Source of the DNA: JAGOUY01 sp964562155
Lineage (GTDB): Bacteria > Patescibacteriota > Patescibacteriia > 2-12-FULL-60-25
Direction of reading: 5' to 3'
Assembly (NCBI GenBank): GCA_964562155.1
Contig: CAZLRU010000001.1
Coordinates: 1-64,000, forward strand
DNA: 64,000 bases
Shown here piece after piece: positions 16,642 through 24,725 of the stretch. Within the stretch, counting starts at the first letter, position 1, and every line of letters begins with the position of its first letter. The notes beneath the pieces were generated by a model. That model had not been told where the DNA came from, searched no databases, and saw only the letters and a program-made list of their open reading frames with translations. Position numbers and translations under genes: made by a program.

Positions 16642-17877
16642 ATGACTATCCCTGACATCTTTAGGCTTTCTCTTCAGAGCTTGCTTCGTACCAAGGCGCG
16701 GGCAGTTTTGACGATGCTGGGTATTATTATCGGCATCGCCTCTGTTATTTTGACCTTGGCGATTGGGCAAGCGGCGGAATCGTTTCTCCTTTCGCAGGTG
16801 GCTTCGTTTGGGTCTAATTTGATTTTTGTGGCGAATGGGAAAGGGGACCAGGAACGTGGAGGGCCGCCGGATGCGAGTATTAAGCAGACGCTTACGATGG
16901 ATGATATTTCTCGATTGCAGCGTGAGTCGTGGGCGGAATATGTGAATGGAGCTTCGGTTGCTAATGATTTGGTGAGTGCGAATGGGGTGAATGTGTTTGC
17001 GCCTATTTCCGGCACGACCGAGGATGAGCTGAAGATTTTTAAATCGGTTGTTGCGGCTGGTCGATTTGTGACGGATGAAGATGTCGCTAGTCGTTCGCGT
17101 GTTATTGTGTTGGGCGCGACGGTTGCGAAGAAGTTGTTTAGTCAGAATGATCCACTTGGAAAATCCGTGAAACTTGGTCAACGGAGTTATCGAGTGGTCG
17201 GCGTTATGGCTGTTAGTGGCACGCGCTTTTTTACGAAATTAGACGATCAAGTGTATGTGCCTGTGACGGCGGTCCTTGATCAGTATAATCGTGAGCATAT
17301 TAATTTTATATCCATTACAGCTAAACAGCTCTCTGTTGATGCGACGAAGGAACGGGTTCGCTTAGCCTTACGTGATACCCATAATCTCGACAATCCTCAG
17401 GGAGAGTTGGCGAAAGATGATTTTAGGGTCGCGTCGCAAGAAGATGCGGCGCGGAGTGCGGCCGTCATTGGGCAGGTATTGCAGACGTTGTTAGGATCGA
17501 TTGCGGCGATTTCCCTGGTTGTCGGTGGGATTGGGATCATGAATATTATGTTTGTGACCGTGACAGAACGCACACAGGAGATTGGGCTCAGAAAAGCCTT
17601 GGGTGCAAAGCGAAGAGATGTTCTGGGTCAATTTTTGGCCGAGGCGCTTATGCTTACGACCTTGGGAGGTGCCATTGGCGTTGGATTTGGCTTGCTTCTC
17701 TCGGTCATTGCGATTCAGATTATTAATAGTTTTCAACCGGGTTGGGCGTTTGTGTTTCCGATGAATGGGGTGATTCTGGCGTTTACTGTTTCGGCGGCGA
17801 TTGGGGTTGTGTTTGGGTATTATCCGGCGCGTAAGGCGGCCAGTTTGAGTCCGATTGAATCGTTGCGATACGAATAA
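16642..17877 (+). CDS. MacB/FtsX-type ABC permease, copy 2
   Basis: A 411-aa permease with the same layout as the gene before it: an N-terminal helix (AVLTMLGIIIGIASVILTLA), a periplasmic domain and C-terminal helices with GGIGIMNIMFVTVTERTQEI and GLRKALGAKRRDVLGQFLAE. The two copies align end to end, so they arose by tandem duplication and probably pair. The gene closes the exporter operon; its stop abuts the terminator of the opposing gene. Confidence 0.92.
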   Translation: MTIPDIFRLSLQSLLRTKARAVLTMLGIIIGIASVILTLAIGQAAESFLLSQVASFGSNLIFVANGKGDQERGGPPDASIKQTLTMDDISRLQRESWAEYVNGASVANDLVSANGVNVFAPISGTTEDELKIFKSVVAAGRFVTDEDVASRSRVIVLGATVAKKLFSQNDPLGKSVKLGQRSYRVVGVMAVSGTRFFTKLDDQVYVPVTAVLDQYNREHINFISITAKQLSVDATKERVRLALRDTHNLDNPQGELAKDDFRVASQEDAARSAAVIGQVLQTLLGSIAAISLVVGGIGIMNIMFVTVTERTQEIGLRKALGAKRRDVLGQFLAEALMLTTLGGAIGVGFGLLLSVIAIQIINSFQPGWAFVFPMNGVILAFTVSAAIGVVFGYYPARKAASLSPIESLRYE

Positions 17878-17913
17878 AAAAAGAGCCCAGGAGAAACAAA
17901 GTTGTTCTCGGGC
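17876..17913 (-). terminator. Rho-independent terminator of the 178-aa gene
   Basis: On the minus strand, GCCC-GAGAA pairs with TTCTC-GGGC with a 2-nt bulge, then T7 (A7 at 17876-17882 on the plus strand). Confidence 0.75.
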
Positions 17914-17915
17914 GT

Positions 17916-18452
17916 TCAGGTGGAGAGGAAGATGTGGGCCATGACCTTGATCAGGGTTCTTGCCTCCTCTTCTGTGAGTTCAGTTTTCGAGAACAGCGCG
18001 TTGCGTTGGGCTTCGGGGATGCCTGTCAGCTCATCGCTGTTTCGGTACTCTTCGGTGTAGGGTCCCGCGCTGAGGTAGAACGCGCTTCCCTTGGGGCGGT
18101 CCTCGTCGAAACTCGCCCCGATACTGAGCACTGGTCGAGTGCGAGCTATGTAGGTCTGTTCTTCCGTCCCCTCATCCTCATCATGGTGGGGCAGATTGAG
18201 GGAGAGGTGAGCCTCTACGCACACGTAGTCGGGGCTGATCGACAGGTTCCAGCCGATCCGGGTCTCGGATGCTGCGAAGTGCGACCCCGAATCACCCTCT
18301 TTGGTCCCGTAATCTGCGAAACAGAGCGTGTCTGTTGCGCCGTCTACGACCCTTGTCGATCGATCTTGGACGATCCCCAGGCTGCTCAGGATCTCTTCGA
18401 CCCATGCCAGTCTCTGACGAGCTGGCTCCACATACTGCAGTGCTTGGTGCAT
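17916..18452 (-). CDS. Acidic protein of unknown function (178 aa)
   Basis: A 178-aa soluble acidic protein (starts MHQALQYVEPARQRLAWVEE; contains HHDEDEGTEEQTY; ends EEARTLIKVMAHIFLST) that I do not recognise. An AAGGAA ribosome site lies 5 nt before the ATG, which is rare in this window. A TAGACA-16-TAATAA promoter lies upstream and a strong terminator follows. It is divergent from hrcA and shares the intergenic region with the CIRCE element, but its promoter lies outside the operator. The opposite strand has a longer open frame (17934-18557) without start or stop signals, so this strand is preferred. Confidence 0.65.
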   Translation of the reverse strand: MHQALQYVEPARQRLAWVEEILSSLGIVQDRSTRVVDGATDTLCFADYGTKEGDSGSHFAASETRIGWNLSISPDYVCVEAHLSLNLPHHDEDEGTEEQTYIARTRPVLSIGASFDEDRPKGSAFYLSAGPYTEEYRNSDELTGIPEAQRNALFSKTELTEEEARTLIKVMAHIFLST

Positions 18453-18472
18453 GACGTTCCTTTCGAGCTCAT

Positions 18473-18500
18473 TTATTACACGTTTTCTCTTATTTGTCTA
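18473..18500 (-). promoter_or_regulatory. Promoter of the 178-aa gene
   Basis: On the minus strand, TAGACA, a 16-nt spacer, TAATAA. Confidence 0.45.
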
Positions 18501-18504
18501 GATA

Positions 18505-18533
18505 TTGACAGGCTTCAGAGAACTTTTTATAGT
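18505..18533 (+). promoter_or_regulatory. Sigma70 promoter of the hrcA operon
   Basis: TTGACA (18505-18510), a 17-nt spacer, TATAGT (18528-18533). The start point would fall inside the CIRCE operator. Confidence 0.8.
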
Positions 18534-18537
18534 GTCA

Positions 18538-18564
18538 TTAGCACTCGACATATTTGAGTGCTAG
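18538..18564 (+). promoter_or_regulatory. CIRCE operator before hrcA
   Basis: TTAGCACTC, 9 nt, GAGTGCTAG: the CIRCE consensus with one deviation in the last base. It ends 3 nt before the hrcA start codon, so bound HrcA would block both the promoter and the start. Confidence 0.95.
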
Positions 18565-18567
18565 AGC

Positions 18568-19254
18568 ATGGAACAGCGACTTTTGGAGTTGTTACGACTG
18601 GTGGTTGAGGACTATGTGGCCACCGGGGAACCGGTTGGGTCACAGCGCTTAGTCGAGGAATGTCGATTAGACGTGAGTCCCGCAACCGTGCGTAACTGGT
18701 TTACCGAACTTGAAGAGCTTGGTTGTTTAATGCAGCCTCATACTTCAGGTGGTCGTATTCCAACGGAAAAGGGGTTTCAAGCTTATGTTGAGGCCTTTAT
18801 TCAGCTAAAACCAGCAGCGAAACGGGATCATGAGGTGTTGGCGCAAGCGCTGCAGGCCCCCGCTCCTGAATCGGCTCGAGTGAAAGCCTTGGCCAAGTTA
18901 TTGGCTGATCGATCCGGACAGGCCGTGGTTGTGGGGTTAGAACGAGCGGATACGTTTTATACAGGGTTGTCTCAATTGTTTAGTCAACCCGAATTCAAGC
19001 AGTGGCAAAGGGTAGTAACGCTCACGGAGATTCTTGATCATTTAGATGAGGTGCTGGGAGGTTTGCGGCGGAGTTCGTATGAACAGCCTAGCATTCTTTT
19101 GGGTCGAGCTTGTCCCTTTGGGGCTATCTGTGGGAGTACGGTGATCTCCCTCAGCGATCGTGCCTTTATCGGTATTCTTGGTCCGCTTCGGATGGATTAT
19201 CAACACGCAACATCGTTACTTCTTTCTTCAAAACAATTGTTTTCTCAAACATAA
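18568..19254 (+). CDS. hrcA: Heat-inducible repressor HrcA, compact form
   Basis: HrcA binds CIRCE and represses chaperone operons; GroEL normally helps it fold. The N-terminal winged helix is complete (YVATGEPVGSQRLVEECRLD, SPATVRNWFTELEELGCL, HTSGGRIPTEKGFQAYVE). The C-terminal tail keeps the family ending (ILGPLRMDYQHATSLL). At 228 aa it is over 100 residues shorter than typical HrcA (about 340), and the middle, where the inserted dimerising domain and GAF-like core sit, is reduced. It heads the hrcA-grpE-hsp20-dnaK-dnaJ cluster and has CIRCE directly upstream, so it is autoregulated. No SD sequence is present. Confidence 0.93.
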   Translation: MEQRLLELLRLVVEDYVATGEPVGSQRLVEECRLDVSPATVRNWFTELEELGCLMQPHTSGGRIPTEKGFQAYVEAFIQLKPAAKRDHEVLAQALQAPAPESARVKALAKLLADRSGQAVVVGLERADTFYTGLSQLFSQPEFKQWQRVVTLTEILDHLDEVLGGLRRSSYEQPSILLGRACPFGAICGSTVISLSDRAFIGILGPLRMDYQHATSLLLSSKQLFSQT

Positions 19255-19261
19255 AAACTCT

Positions 19262-19801
19262 ATGGATCAATCAACGGATATTGTGCAGGAGCCACTTGAG
19301 CCACAGCCGCTCGCGAGTGACGCGGCACAGTCTGAGCAGGACAGATCTTCTTGCCTTTCTTGCGAAGAGTACATGGCTGGGTGGAAACGAGCGCAGGCGG
19401 ACTATCAAAATCTAAAACGAGAGGTCGATAAAGAGCGATCAGAAATGGCGAAATACGCTAATGAACGACTGCTCTCCGATCTTCTTCCTGCAATTGATCA
19501 ATTTGGAATCGCACTTCGATTCACACCTGATACCTCTCACTTGCCCGAGGATCAGAAAAAGATCTGGGATAACTGGTTGGTGGGTGTGCGGGCGGTACAG
19601 TCGCTTTGGGATCGTGTCGGTGGTGATGTTGGTCTTGAGCGGATTTCGACCGATGGCGCGTTTGATCCTTCTCTTCACGACGCGGCTGGGGAAGAGGTGG
19701 TTGAGGGAAAGGACCCCGGAGCGATCGTAAAAGTCCTGCAAGATGGCTGGAGGTTTCATGGAAAGGTTCTTCGTCCAGCGAGAGTGATCGTAGCAAAATA
19801 A
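19262..19801 (+). CDS. grpE: Nucleotide exchange factor GrpE
   Basis: A 179-aa GrpE, the ADP-release factor of DnaK. It has an acidic, variable N-terminus, the long dimer helix (EEYMAGWKRAQADYQNLKRE, ERLLSDLLPAIDQFGIALRF) and the beta-wing ending (DPSLHDAAGEEVVEGKDPG, ILQ-like VLQDGWRFHGKVLRPARVIV). The start at 19262 follows the hrcA stop by 7 nt. The open frame back to 19160 overlaps hrcA and is not used. There is no SD, in line with the other genes of the cluster. Confidence 0.95.
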   Translation: MDQSTDIVQEPLEPQPLASDAAQSEQDRSSCLSCEEYMAGWKRAQADYQNLKREVDKERSEMAKYANERLLSDLLPAIDQFGIALRFTPDTSHLPEDQKKIWDNWLVGVRAVQSLWDRVGGDVGLERISTDGAFDPSLHDAAGEEVVEGKDPGAIVKVLQDGWRFHGKVLRPARVIVAK

Positions 19802-19826
19802 TACTTTACTCTTATTTTATTCTCCT

Positions 19827-20258
19827 ATGGCCTTAGTGAAATGGTCCCCGTTCTTCTTCGAGCCGTTTGACTCGATGGATAAGATGTTTGATGACATGCC
19901 CTCAGGCATGACCTCGCGTACGGGGGGAAGCATTATTCCACCGGTAGACATCTATGAGACGGAGGAGGCGGTGGTGGTTGAGACCCCAATGCCGGGAGTT
20001 GATCCGGATCAGCTTCAGATCTCCATCGATAACGGAGTACTTACCATGAAGGGGACGAGTGAACGAAAAACGGAGGTTGATGATAAGAATTACTACCGTA
20101 AGGAGGTCCGGACGGGTTCGTTGTTCCGACAGGTTCCGTTGCCTGCTCGGGTACAAGAGGGAGAGGCGCAAGCTTCATTTGAAAACGGGATTCTCAAAAT
20201 TATCTTGCCAAAAGCGCAGGAACGAAAAGCGATTAACGTCAAAATTACTAAAAAATAA
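19827..20258 (+). CDS. Hsp20/alpha-crystallin small heat-shock protein
   Basis: A 143-aa small heat-shock protein that holds unfolding proteins for DnaK. The alpha-crystallin domain spans about residues 38-130 (PPVDIYETEEAVVVETPMPG, VDPDQLQISIDNGVLTMKG, ASFENGILKIILPK), and the N-terminal WSPFFFEPFDSMDKMFDD is family-typical. It lies between grpE and dnaK and is presumably transcribed with them from the CIRCE-controlled promoter. Confidence 0.95.
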   Translation: MALVKWSPFFFEPFDSMDKMFDDMPSGMTSRTGGSIIPPVDIYETEEAVVVETPMPGVDPDQLQISIDNGVLTMKGTSERKTEVDDKNYYRKEVRTGSLFRQVPLPARVQEGEAQASFENGILKIILPKAQERKAINVKITKK

Positions 20259-20269
20259 ATTCATCATCT

Positions 20270-22195
20270 ATGCCTAAAATTCTTGGAATCGATCTTGGGA
20301 CGACGAACTCGTGTTTTGCGGTGGTCGAAGGGGGCCAGCCAAAGGTGCTTGAGAACAGCGAGGGTGCACGTACCACTCCTTCTATCGTGGCTTCGTCTAA
20401 AACCGGCGAACGATTGGTCGGGCAGGTCGCTAAGCGTCAGGCGGTTGTTAATCCCAAGAACACCTTGTTTTCTGTGAAGCGCCTTATTGGTCGTCGATTT
20501 GATGATGCGGAAGTGCAGCGCGATAAACAGTGGTTGCCCTATGAACTTAAAAAGCATGGCGAGGGTGTTTCCATTGTCTTTGGTGATAAGGAGTGTTCAC
20601 CTGAAGAGATCTCGGCCATGATTTTGCAGAAATTGAAGGCTGATGCAGAAGCGCGTTTGGGCGAGAAAATTACTGAGGCGGTGATTACGGTGCCGGCCTA
20701 TTTTGATGATTCTCAACGCCAGGCAACCAAGATCGCGGGTGAAATTGCTGGTTTGAATGTTCGTCGTATTATTAATGAGCCAACGGCCGCCGCGCTTGCT
20801 TATGGGTTTGACCGTAAGAAGGATGAAAAGATTGTCGTTTACGACCTAGGCGGTGGAACGTTTGATGTGTCGGTGCTTGAGGTTGCGTATGATGCCACGA
20901 CGAGTCAGAACACGATTGAGGTGCGTGCGACAAACGGTGATACGCATCTTGGAGGTGACGACTTTGATCAAGTGATCATTAAATGGATCGTGGAGGAGTT
21001 TAAGAAATCGGATGGTGTCGATTTGAGCAAGGATTCTTTGGCATTACAACGTATTAAGGATGCGGCGGAAAAAGCCAAGATTGAGCTTTCGAGTGCCATG
21101 GAGACGGAGATCAACCAGCCGTTTATTACCAGTGATGCGAATGGCCCTCGCCATCTTTTGTTGAAGTTGAGTCGTGCCAAGATGGAGCAATTGGTCGGGG
21201 AATTGGTGGAAAAGACCTTGGTTCCCTGTAAGAAGGCGTTGGCGGATGCGAAATTGACTGCCGCGGATATCAACGAGGTGATTTTGGTTGGTGGCATGAC
21301 GCGTATGCCGCTTGTTATTCAGACCGTTGAAAAATTCTTTGGAAAGAAACCAAATGCTTCTGTGAATCCTGATGAGGTGGTGGCTGTTGGGGCGGCTGTA
21401 CAAGCTGGCAATTTGCAGGGTGATATTAAGGGTGAACTGCTCTTGCTTGATGTGACGCCATTGTCATTCGGGATTGAAACCTTGGGCGCGGTTATGACCA
21501 AGGTCATTGAACGAAACACAACGATTCCTACTTCAAAATCCCAGATTTTTTCCACGGCGGCTGATGGACAGACCTCTGTTGAGGTTCATGTTTTGCAAGG
21601 TGAACGCGAAATGGCGAACGATAATCGTTCGTTGGGACGATTTACCTTGTCCGGTATTCCTCCAGCTCCTCGTGGGGTGCCTCAGGTTGAAGTGTCTTTT
21701 GATGTGGATGCCAACGGAATTCTTAATGTGAAAGCTCGAGATAAAGCCAGCGGCAAGGAGCAAATGATTACGATTGCTGCTTCAACCAACCTTTCCAAAG
21801 AAGAGATTGAACGCATGCGTAAAGATGCAGAGTTGCATGCCGATGAAGACAAGAAGCGCCGTGAAGGAATCGAGGTGAAAAACATGGCGGAGACCATGAT
21901 TTACACGACGGAAAAGATGTTGAAAGAGAATGCTGAAAAGGTGAAGGCGGAAGATAAGGCCGAAGTTGAGGCGAAGATGGAAGAGCTTAAGAAGGTTAAG
22001 GATGGTGAAGATTTGGAAGCGATTAAGAAAGTGGCGGATGAGTTAGCAACCGTTGCTCAAAAAGTCGGCGCCGCTCTTTACCAGACGCGTCCGGAGACGG
22101 AGGCGGGCCCTGCGGGTGATGCCGGAGCAACGGGTGCTCATGAACAGCCAACGGAAGGTGCGGGTACGGATCAGCAGCCACCAAGTTCTTCTTAG
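20270..22195 (+). CDS. dnaK: Chaperone DnaK (Hsp70)
   Basis: A 641-aa Hsp70. The ATPase domain begins GIDLGTTNSCFAVVEGG and contains VITVPAYFDDSQRQATKIAG, NEPTAAALAYG and DLGGGTFDVSVLE. The substrate domain has the linker and beta core (LLLLDVTPLSFGIETLGAV) and a helical lid ending in a Gly/Ala/Pro-rich tail. It is 12 nt downstream of hsp20. Nucleotide exchange by GrpE and stimulation by DnaJ are encoded in the same cluster. Confidence 0.98.
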   Translation: MPKILGIDLGTTNSCFAVVEGGQPKVLENSEGARTTPSIVASSKTGERLVGQVAKRQAVVNPKNTLFSVKRLIGRRFDDAEVQRDKQWLPYELKKHGEGVSIVFGDKECSPEEISAMILQKLKADAEARLGEKITEAVITVPAYFDDSQRQATKIAGEIAGLNVRRIINEPTAAALAYGFDRKKDEKIVVYDLGGGTFDVSVLEVAYDATTSQNTIEVRATNGDTHLGGDDFDQVIIKWIVEEFKKSDGVDLSKDSLALQRIKDAAEKAKIELSSAMETEINQPFITSDANGPRHLLLKLSRAKMEQLVGELVEKTLVPCKKALADAKLTAADINEVILVGGMTRMPLVIQTVEKFFGKKPNASVNPDEVVAVGAAVQAGNLQGDIKGELLLLDVTPLSFGIETLGAVMTKVIERNTTIPTSKSQIFSTAADGQTSVEVHVLQGEREMANDNRSLGRFTLSGIPPAPRGVPQVEVSFDVDANGILNVKARDKASGKEQMITIAASTNLSKEEIERMRKDAELHADEDKKRREGIEVKNMAETMIYTTEKMLKENAEKVKAEDKAEVEAKMEELKKVKDGEDLEAIKKVADELATVAQKVGAALYQTRPETEAGPAGDAGATGAHEQPTEGAGTDQQPPSSS

Positions 22196-22208
22196 GTCTT
22201 GGCGTTTC

Positions 22209-22345
22209 GCGAACGACTGAATTGTTTTTTTGCCTGCGGAACTCGCTTTCCTTCCGAATCGGAGCTCTTCCTTCTGGCGTAACGACCGCATCGGAATAGC
22301 TCCTAGCTCAGACAGTCTTCGGTAAAACACAATTCAGTCGTTCGC
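22209..22345. repeat. Inverted repeat with perfect 17-bp arms
   Basis: The arms 22209-22225 and 22329-22345 are perfect reverse complements (GCGAACGACTGAATTGT), and pairing continues inward with few mismatches (T-run and GCC against GGTAAAAC). An inner stem GGAGCT/AGCTCC lies at 22261-22266 and 22299-22304. It occupies the whole gap between dnaK and the YbaK-like gene. It has the same layout as 2405-2592 but different sequence. No clear T-run after the right arm. Confidence 0.75.
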
Positions 22346-22370
22346 TTCACTGTGTATTCTTGGTGATTAT

Positions 22371-22847
22371 ATGTCTTCCTCCGTCTTCGATCGTATTCGT
22401 ATCAAGCTTGATGCTGCTCAAGTCGTTTATGACGTTTCGCGGCATCCGGCGGTCACGACGAGTGAGGAAGCGGCTCGGATGCGCGGGGTAGATTTGCACA
22501 CGGGTGCTAAGGCGTTGGTTATGCAGGGTGATAAAACCGGGAGACTTATTTTATTCGTTCTGCCGGCTGATCTCCGACTGGATAAGAAAAAAGCAAAGAC
22601 CTTATTTGAGGAATCGTTTTCATTTGCTGCAGATCCAGAACTGGTTACGGGATGTGTAAAAGGGTCGGTGCCCCCATTTGGGTCCGTGGTTGGATTGATC
22701 ACCTATTGCGACCAACGGTTAGCTGAGAATGAATATATTAACTTCAATGCAGGGAGTCTGACGGATTCGATTCGGATGAGATACGAGGACTATCTAAAGG
22801 TTGAGGTGCCTAATATGGTTGATATCGCTGAAGTAGATTCAAAATAA
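22371..22847 (+). CDS. YbaK/EbsC-family aminoacyl-tRNA deacylase-like protein
   Basis: A 158-aa protein of the YbaK/ProX editing-domain fold, which hydrolyses mischarged aminoacyl-tRNAs in trans. Visible features: YDVSRHPAVTTSEEAARMRG, the catalytic-type Lys in GAKALVMQGD, VLPADLRLDKKKAK and GSVPPFGSVVG, the GxxxP-type loop of the family. The length is normal. Specificity (Cys-tRNA-Pro, Ala-tRNA-Pro or other) cannot be read. Its place between dnaK and dnaJ suggests joint response to proteotoxic stress. Confidence 0.85.
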   Translation: MSSSVFDRIRIKLDAAQVVYDVSRHPAVTTSEEAARMRGVDLHTGAKALVMQGDKTGRLILFVLPADLRLDKKKAKTLFEESFSFAADPELVTGCVKGSVPPFGSVVGLITYCDQRLAENEYINFNAGSLTDSIRMRYEDYLKVEVPNMVDIAEVDSK

Positions 22848-22856
22848 TGTTTTCTT

Positions 22857-23111
22857 ATGAATATTCAAGCTCCTGAAGGATCGCTTGGTGGGAAGTATGC
22901 CAATATGATGCAGGTGACGCATACGCCTGAGGAGTTTGTGTTGGATTTTATTTCCGCTTTTCCTCCTGGCGGTGAGCTTGTGTCGCGGTTGATTGTGAGT
23001 CCGCGTCATATGAAGCGGATTTTGGGGGTGCTTGCTCAGAACGTGCATAACTACGAGAATACGCATGGTCCTATTCAGGAGGCGTCAGAACCAAAGCTTT
23101 TGAATGCATAA
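22857..23111 (+). CDS. DUF3467 protein
   Basis: An 84-aa protein matching DUF3467 by its core GGKYANMMQVTHTPEEFVLD followed by FISAFPPGGELVSRLIVSP and a helix MKRILGVLAQNVHNYE. The molecular role of DUF3467 is not established. It lies 9 nt after the YbaK-like gene and 6 nt before dnaJ, so it is part of the chaperone cluster. Confidence 0.85.
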   Translation: MNIQAPEGSLGGKYANMMQVTHTPEEFVLDFISAFPPGGELVSRLIVSPRHMKRILGVLAQNVHNYENTHGPIQEASEPKLLNA

Positions 23112-23117
23112 TTTATC

Positions 23118-24230
23118 ATGGCCAAAGATTACTACTCTATTCTCGGCGTTCAGAAGGGCGCTTCAGAGGATGAAATAAAGAAAGCGTTTCGACGTCTTGC
23201 GCATGAGCATCATCCGGATAAGGGTGGTGATCAGCAGAAATTTAAGGACGTGAACGAGGCGTATCAGGTTTTGGGTGACAAGCAAAAGCGTGCCACCTAT
23301 GATCAGTTTGGTTCGGCTGCTTTTGAGCAGGGTGGTGGAGCTGGACCTGGTGGATTTGGTGGATTTGGCGGCGGTGGATTTGGTGGATTTGATTTTAATG
23401 ACATGGGAGGGGCGGAAGGATTTGGGGATTTGGGGGATGTATTAGGACAGATGTTTGGTTTTGGATTTGGGGGAGGCGGAAGAGGGGGAGGTGCGCGGCA
23501 GGCGCGAGGGAAAGATGTGGAGGTGGAAGTTGAGTTGAGTTTTCGTGAGGCGGTTTTTGGTGTGGAGAAGCCGATTAAATCATATAAACATGCTACGTGC
23601 TCTCGCTGTCAGGGAGAGGGGGCTGAACCTGGGAGTAAAGTGGTAGATTGTAAGACGTGTCAGGGCACGGGGCAGGTTCGTCAGGCGCAGCGGACTCCAT
23701 TTGGGACGGTTCAGATGTCCTCTGTTTGCTCTGATTGTCACGGTCGAGGGAAAAAACCGGAAAAAGCCTGCAACCTTTGCCGTGGGATTGGGGTAGAGCG
23801 TCGTGAGGAAAAGGTTGCGATCGCGATTCCGGCCGGAATTGCTGGAGGAGAGACGCTAAAAGTCCCCGGACAAGGGGAGGCGGCTCCCTATGGAGGAAAG
23901 GCTGGAGATTTATACGTGCGTATTCGCACCAAGAGCGATCCCCATTTCGAGCGTGATGGAAACACGATTATCTCGGAAGTATTTGCGCCATTTACCACGA
24001 TGACGTTGGGAGGAACGATTGAGGTGGATACCTTGGATGGAAAAACGACACTGAAGATTAACGAAGGAACGCCCCCGGGGAGCGTGTTTACCTTGCGTGG
24101 GAAGGGTGTGCCGTATGTGCGATCAGGCGGGCGAGGTGATCAATTGGTGCGCGTGCAGCCCGAGGTGCCGAAGAAGTTAACCAGGGAGCAGAAACGGATT
24201 TTAGAAGAGTTAAAAAAAGAGGGGATTTAA
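23118..24230 (+). CDS. dnaJ: Co-chaperone DnaJ
   Basis: A 370-aa type I DnaJ. It has a J domain (residues 3-68) with the HPD motif at 32-34, a Gly/Phe-rich linker (about 75-125) and a zinc-binding domain with four CxxCxGxG-type motifs (CSRCQGEG, CKTCQGTG, CSDCHGRG, CNLCRGIG). The fourth reads CRGIG, a minor change. The C-terminal substrate domains are complete. It ends at a strong bidirectional terminator that closes the chaperone cluster. Confidence 0.97.
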   Translation: MAKDYYSILGVQKGASEDEIKKAFRRLAHEHHPDKGGDQQKFKDVNEAYQVLGDKQKRATYDQFGSAAFEQGGGAGPGGFGGFGGGGFGGFDFNDMGGAEGFGDLGDVLGQMFGFGFGGGGRGGGARQARGKDVEVEVELSFREAVFGVEKPIKSYKHATCSRCQGEGAEPGSKVVDCKTCQGTGQVRQAQRTPFGTVQMSSVCSDCHGRGKKPEKACNLCRGIGVERREEKVAIAIPAGIAGGETLKVPGQGEAAPYGGKAGDLYVRIRTKSDPHFERDGNTIISEVFAPFTTMTLGGTIEVDTLDGKTTLKINEGTPPGSVFTLRGKGVPYVRSGGRGDQLVRVQPEVPKKLTREQKRILEELKKEGI

Positions 24231-24246
24231 CCCCCTCTTTTTTATT
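24212..24246. terminator. Bidirectional terminator between dnaJ and the 140-aa gene
   Basis: A-run, GAGGGG, short loop, CCCCTC, T6: it works in either direction. It overlaps the dnaJ 3' end and the 3' end of the opposing gene. Confidence 0.8.
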
Positions 24247-24664
24247 TTGATGCCCCTTTATTTAATCGTTCTTTAATGGATAGCTCACATGAAGCGTCTT
24301 GAATTTGTTGATCGATGCGGGTTGAGGGTCTATTGCCTCCGTAGATCGATTGAAAGGGAGAGTATTTGTGGCAAAGGGCTAAGGCTTTTTCGTGATCTTG
24401 CGAGTAAATAGTGGCAGCGATATCTAGTGCGCATTCGAAGTCGATTCCGACGATCGTTTGTCCTTCGGTAGCTTGTGTTTTTTGTTTTACGCAGGTTTCA
24501 ATCTTTGGTTTGAATTCACGCAATTTCCAATTCATCAAAGTTTGATCTATCTCTGGGCGTACGACTCGGTAGATACCTGGCCCCATGATAATCAGCGCGC
24601 CTACGATTCCAATCAGGGTATTTGTCCAGTGTTTTTTTGGGGTAGCTGGTGTGGGTGTGTCCAT
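24242..24664 (-). CDS. Single-pass membrane protein, unknown function
   Basis: A 140-aa protein with a short cytoplasmic head, one transmembrane helix (about residues 15-33: TLIGIVGALIIMGPGIY) and an external region with four cysteines (CVKQ, FECALD, LCHKY, SCEL) that could form two disulfides. No known domain. It converges on dnaJ and is divergent from the membrane protein at 24726. The frame is credible because of the helix and the shared terminator. Confidence 0.6.
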   Translation of the reverse strand: MDTPTPATPKKHWTNTLIGIVGALIIMGPGIYRVVRPEIDQTLMNWKLREFKPKIETCVKQKTQATEGQTIVGIDFECALDIAATIYSQDHEKALALCHKYSPFQSIYGGNRPSTRIDQQIQDASCELSIKERLNKGASK

Positions 24665-24725
24665 AATGACATGAGTGTATCACAGCTGTTTTTTTGTTCC
24701 ATGCGTTTCGCGCTATACTGCTTGC

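Noticed and set aside
16495..17181. 228-codon minus-strand frame within the permeases
   Set aside because: Antisense shadow; basic, Asn/Arg-rich product without a domain.
17934..18557. 207-codon plus-strand frame opposite the 178-aa gene
   Set aside because: It runs through the hrcA promoter and into the CIRCE element and has no SD. The minus-strand frame has SD, promoter and terminator.
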